7,343 nucleotides of DNA, taken from contig CAKZOY010000077.1 of the NCBI GenBank assembly GCA_937138275.1, positions 1 to 7,343 of the forward strand. The letters are read 5' to 3'. The DNA is from an uncultured Chloroflexota bacterium. Lineage in GTDB: Bacteria > Chloroflexota > Anaerolineae > B4-G1 > DUEL01. Shown in pieces: positions 5,488 through 7,343 of the stretch. A program made the translations under genes and the position numbers. The notes under the pieces are model-generated. The model ran no database searches and had not been told where the DNA came from. It saw only the letters and a list, made by a program, of their open reading frames with translations. Each line of letters begins with the position of its first letter. Positions within the stretch are counted from its first letter, which is position 1.

Positions 5488-5547
5488 GGTGGGGGAGTGG
5501 GGTTTGTGGGGGCGGCGAAGCCGCCCCCACAAACCCCACACCCCACC
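5488..5547. repeat. Large G-rich intergenic palindrome (copy 2)
   Basis: A perfect 20-bp inverted repeat pairs 5497-5516 with 5520-5539 around a GAA loop. Beyond an A/A mismatch an outer stem continues imperfectly (5492-5495 with 5541-5544, then GGT at 5488-5490 with ACC at 5545-5547 after a 1-nt bulge). It shares the GTGGGGTTT and GGGGCGGC blocks with the copy at 114-178 and stands between two divergent promoters, 10 bp before the -35 box of the glycosyltransferase promoter. It may insulate the two promoters or be a dispersed palindromic repeat. The core has no T-tract, so it is not a standard terminator. Confidence 0.7.
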
Positions 5548-5549
5548 CC

Positions 5550-5577
5550 TTGCATCCTGGCCGGGTTTTGATATACT
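5550..5577 (+). promoter_or_regulatory. Predicted sigma70-type promoter of the glycosyltransferase-yfhO pair
   Basis: TTGCAT (5550-5555) and TATACT (5572-5577) are 16 bp apart, with TG at 5569-5570 giving an extended -10. The expected start near 5584 leaves a leader of roughly 16 nt carrying GGAGGTG. The box arrangement is the same as in the tRNA promoter. Confidence 0.65.
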
Positions 5578-5590
5578 TGACCCCGTTACA

Positions 5591-5597
5591 GGAGGTG
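5591..5597 (+). promoter_or_regulatory. Ribosome binding site deciding the glycosyltransferase start
   Basis: GGAGGTG at 5591-5597 lies just before the ATG at 5600. An in-frame ATG at 5435 would put the palindrome inside the protein and lies upstream of the predicted promoter, so 5600 is the credible start. Confidence 0.85.
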
Positions 5598-5599
5598 AG

Positions 5600-6333
5600 A
5601 TGAAACTCTCGGTCATTATGCCCGTCTACAACGAAATTAAGACCATCCGGGAAATCATTCGCCGAGTCCGGGCAGTGCCCCTGGTTGTCTCCATCGGCTA
5701 CGGCCCCCAGAACGGCCAGACGGTCACCCTGGAGCGGGAAATCGTCATCGTGGACGACGGCTCCACCGATGGAACGCGGGAGGTCCTCAAAGAGTACGAG
5801 GGCGCGCCGGACATCCGGGTCATCTACCACGAGCGCAATCAGGGCAAGGGAGCGGCCGTCCGCACCGGGCTGGATCACGCCACTGGCGACATCTTCATCG
5901 TCCAGGACGCCGACCTGGAGTACGACCCGCGCGACTACCCGGCCCTCCTGCAGCCCATTCTGGAGGGGCGCTCCCAGGTGGCCTACGGCTCCCGCTTCCG
6001 CGGCGGCCCCACTAAGGCGATGTTCTTTTGGCATATGGTGGGGAACCGTTTCCTCACCCTGGTCACCAACATCCTCTACGACTCCATCCTCACCGATATG
6101 GAGACGGGGTACAAAATGTTCACCCGCGAGGTAGCCCAGAAGTTGCGCCTCACCGAGCGGGGTTGGGGATTTGACCCGGAGATCACGGCGCAAATCCTTC
6201 GCCGCGGCTACCGCATCTACGAAGTCCCCATCTCCTACACCGGTCGGGAGTTCTCCGAGGGGAAGAAAATCTCCTGGAAGGACGCCTTTACCGTGCTGAA
6301 GACGCTTTTCCGGTGTCGGTTCCAGCGAATGGA

Positions 6334-6337
<4 letters not shown>
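5600..6337 (+). CDS. Family 2 glycosyltransferase, DPM/DPG-synthase-like (polyprenyl-phosphate sugar synthase)
   Basis: This 245-residue GT-A fold enzyme starts MKLSVIMPVYNE, the classic first strand of GT2. The nucleotide-binding VDDGSTDGT is at 51-59, NQGKGAAVRTGL at 80-91, and the metal-binding DxD motif as QDADLEYDP at 102-110. GSRFRGG (130-136), METGYKMF (167-174) and FDPEITAQI (191-199) follow, as in dolichyl/polyprenyl-phosphate mannose or glucose synthases. It probably transfers a sugar from a nucleotide donor to a polyprenyl phosphate on the cytoplasmic face. There are no C-terminal membrane helices, unlike CsbB or GtrB, so it should be soluble or peripheral. Residues about 26-47 lengthen the link between the first strand and DDGS. 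The stop overlaps the YfhO-like start as ATGA. The sugar cannot be predicted. Confidence 0.9.

Positions 6338-7343
<1,006 letters not shown>

Noticed and set aside
4393..5571. A 392-codon open frame on the plus strand opposite cooC and the antitoxin
   Set aside because: It lies antisense to two well-recognised proteins, has biased low-complexity composition, no family motifs, and runs through the palindrome. Such frames are expected in GC-rich DNA.
5255..6193. A 312-codon minus-strand frame opposite the glycosyltransferase
   Set aside because: It crosses the palindrome and both promoters and is antisense to a clear GT2 enzyme with intact motifs.

Overview
The window is about 7.3 kb of GC-rich bacterial DNA. 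Gene content and style (class I two-subunit fumarase, CooC-type ATPase, DUF2281/PIN pair, YfhO-type membrane protein, G-rich intergenic palindromes, GGAATTC-type heptamer repeats) recall Chloroflexota or a similar environmental, possibly thermophilic, lineage. No ribosomal or marker gene is present, so this placement is a weak inference.

Layout. Positions 1-253 hold no convincing gene: they carry a small inverted repeat, a terminator-like hairpin, a large G-rich palindrome and the promoter of a tRNA-Pro(GGG) gene (254-331, CCA encoded). A symmetrical terminator at 336-361 lies between the tRNA and a gene cluster converging on it from the other side.

From 5370 down to 392 the minus strand carries eight consecutive genes with gaps of 36 nt or less and several stop/start overlaps. 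In transcription order they are a CooC-like nickel-insertion ATPase, a DUF2281 antitoxin, a PIN-domain toxin, a secreted C39-like cysteine peptidase, an unassigned probable TIM-barrel protein, an 80-residue coiled-coil protein, and the alpha and beta subunits of a class I [4Fe-4S] fumarase (or tartrate-type hydro-lyase). A good sigma70-type promoter precedes cooC and a terminator follows the fumarase. The simplest reading is one roughly 5 kb transcription unit in which metallo-enzyme and central-carbon functions flank an A+T-richer toxin-antitoxin insertion.

The 5371-5599 intergenic region is divergent. It carries the cooC promoter on the minus strand, an 8-bp direct repeat, a second G-rich palindrome of the same design as the one before the tRNA, and a promoter for a plus-strand pair. 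That pair is a DPM-like family 2 glycosyltransferase (5600-6337) and, overlapping its stop by ATGA, a YfhO-family polytopic membrane protein (6334 to the window end, incomplete). By analogy with CsbB-YfhO, the first would make a polyprenyl-phosphate sugar and the second would use it on the outer face of the membrane.

The window ends inside a tandem array of 7-bp units (7279-7343 and beyond) that interrupts the YfhO reading frame after about 315 residues without introducing a stop. This is the most unusual local feature. I see no CRISPR array, transposase, integrase or phage gene.
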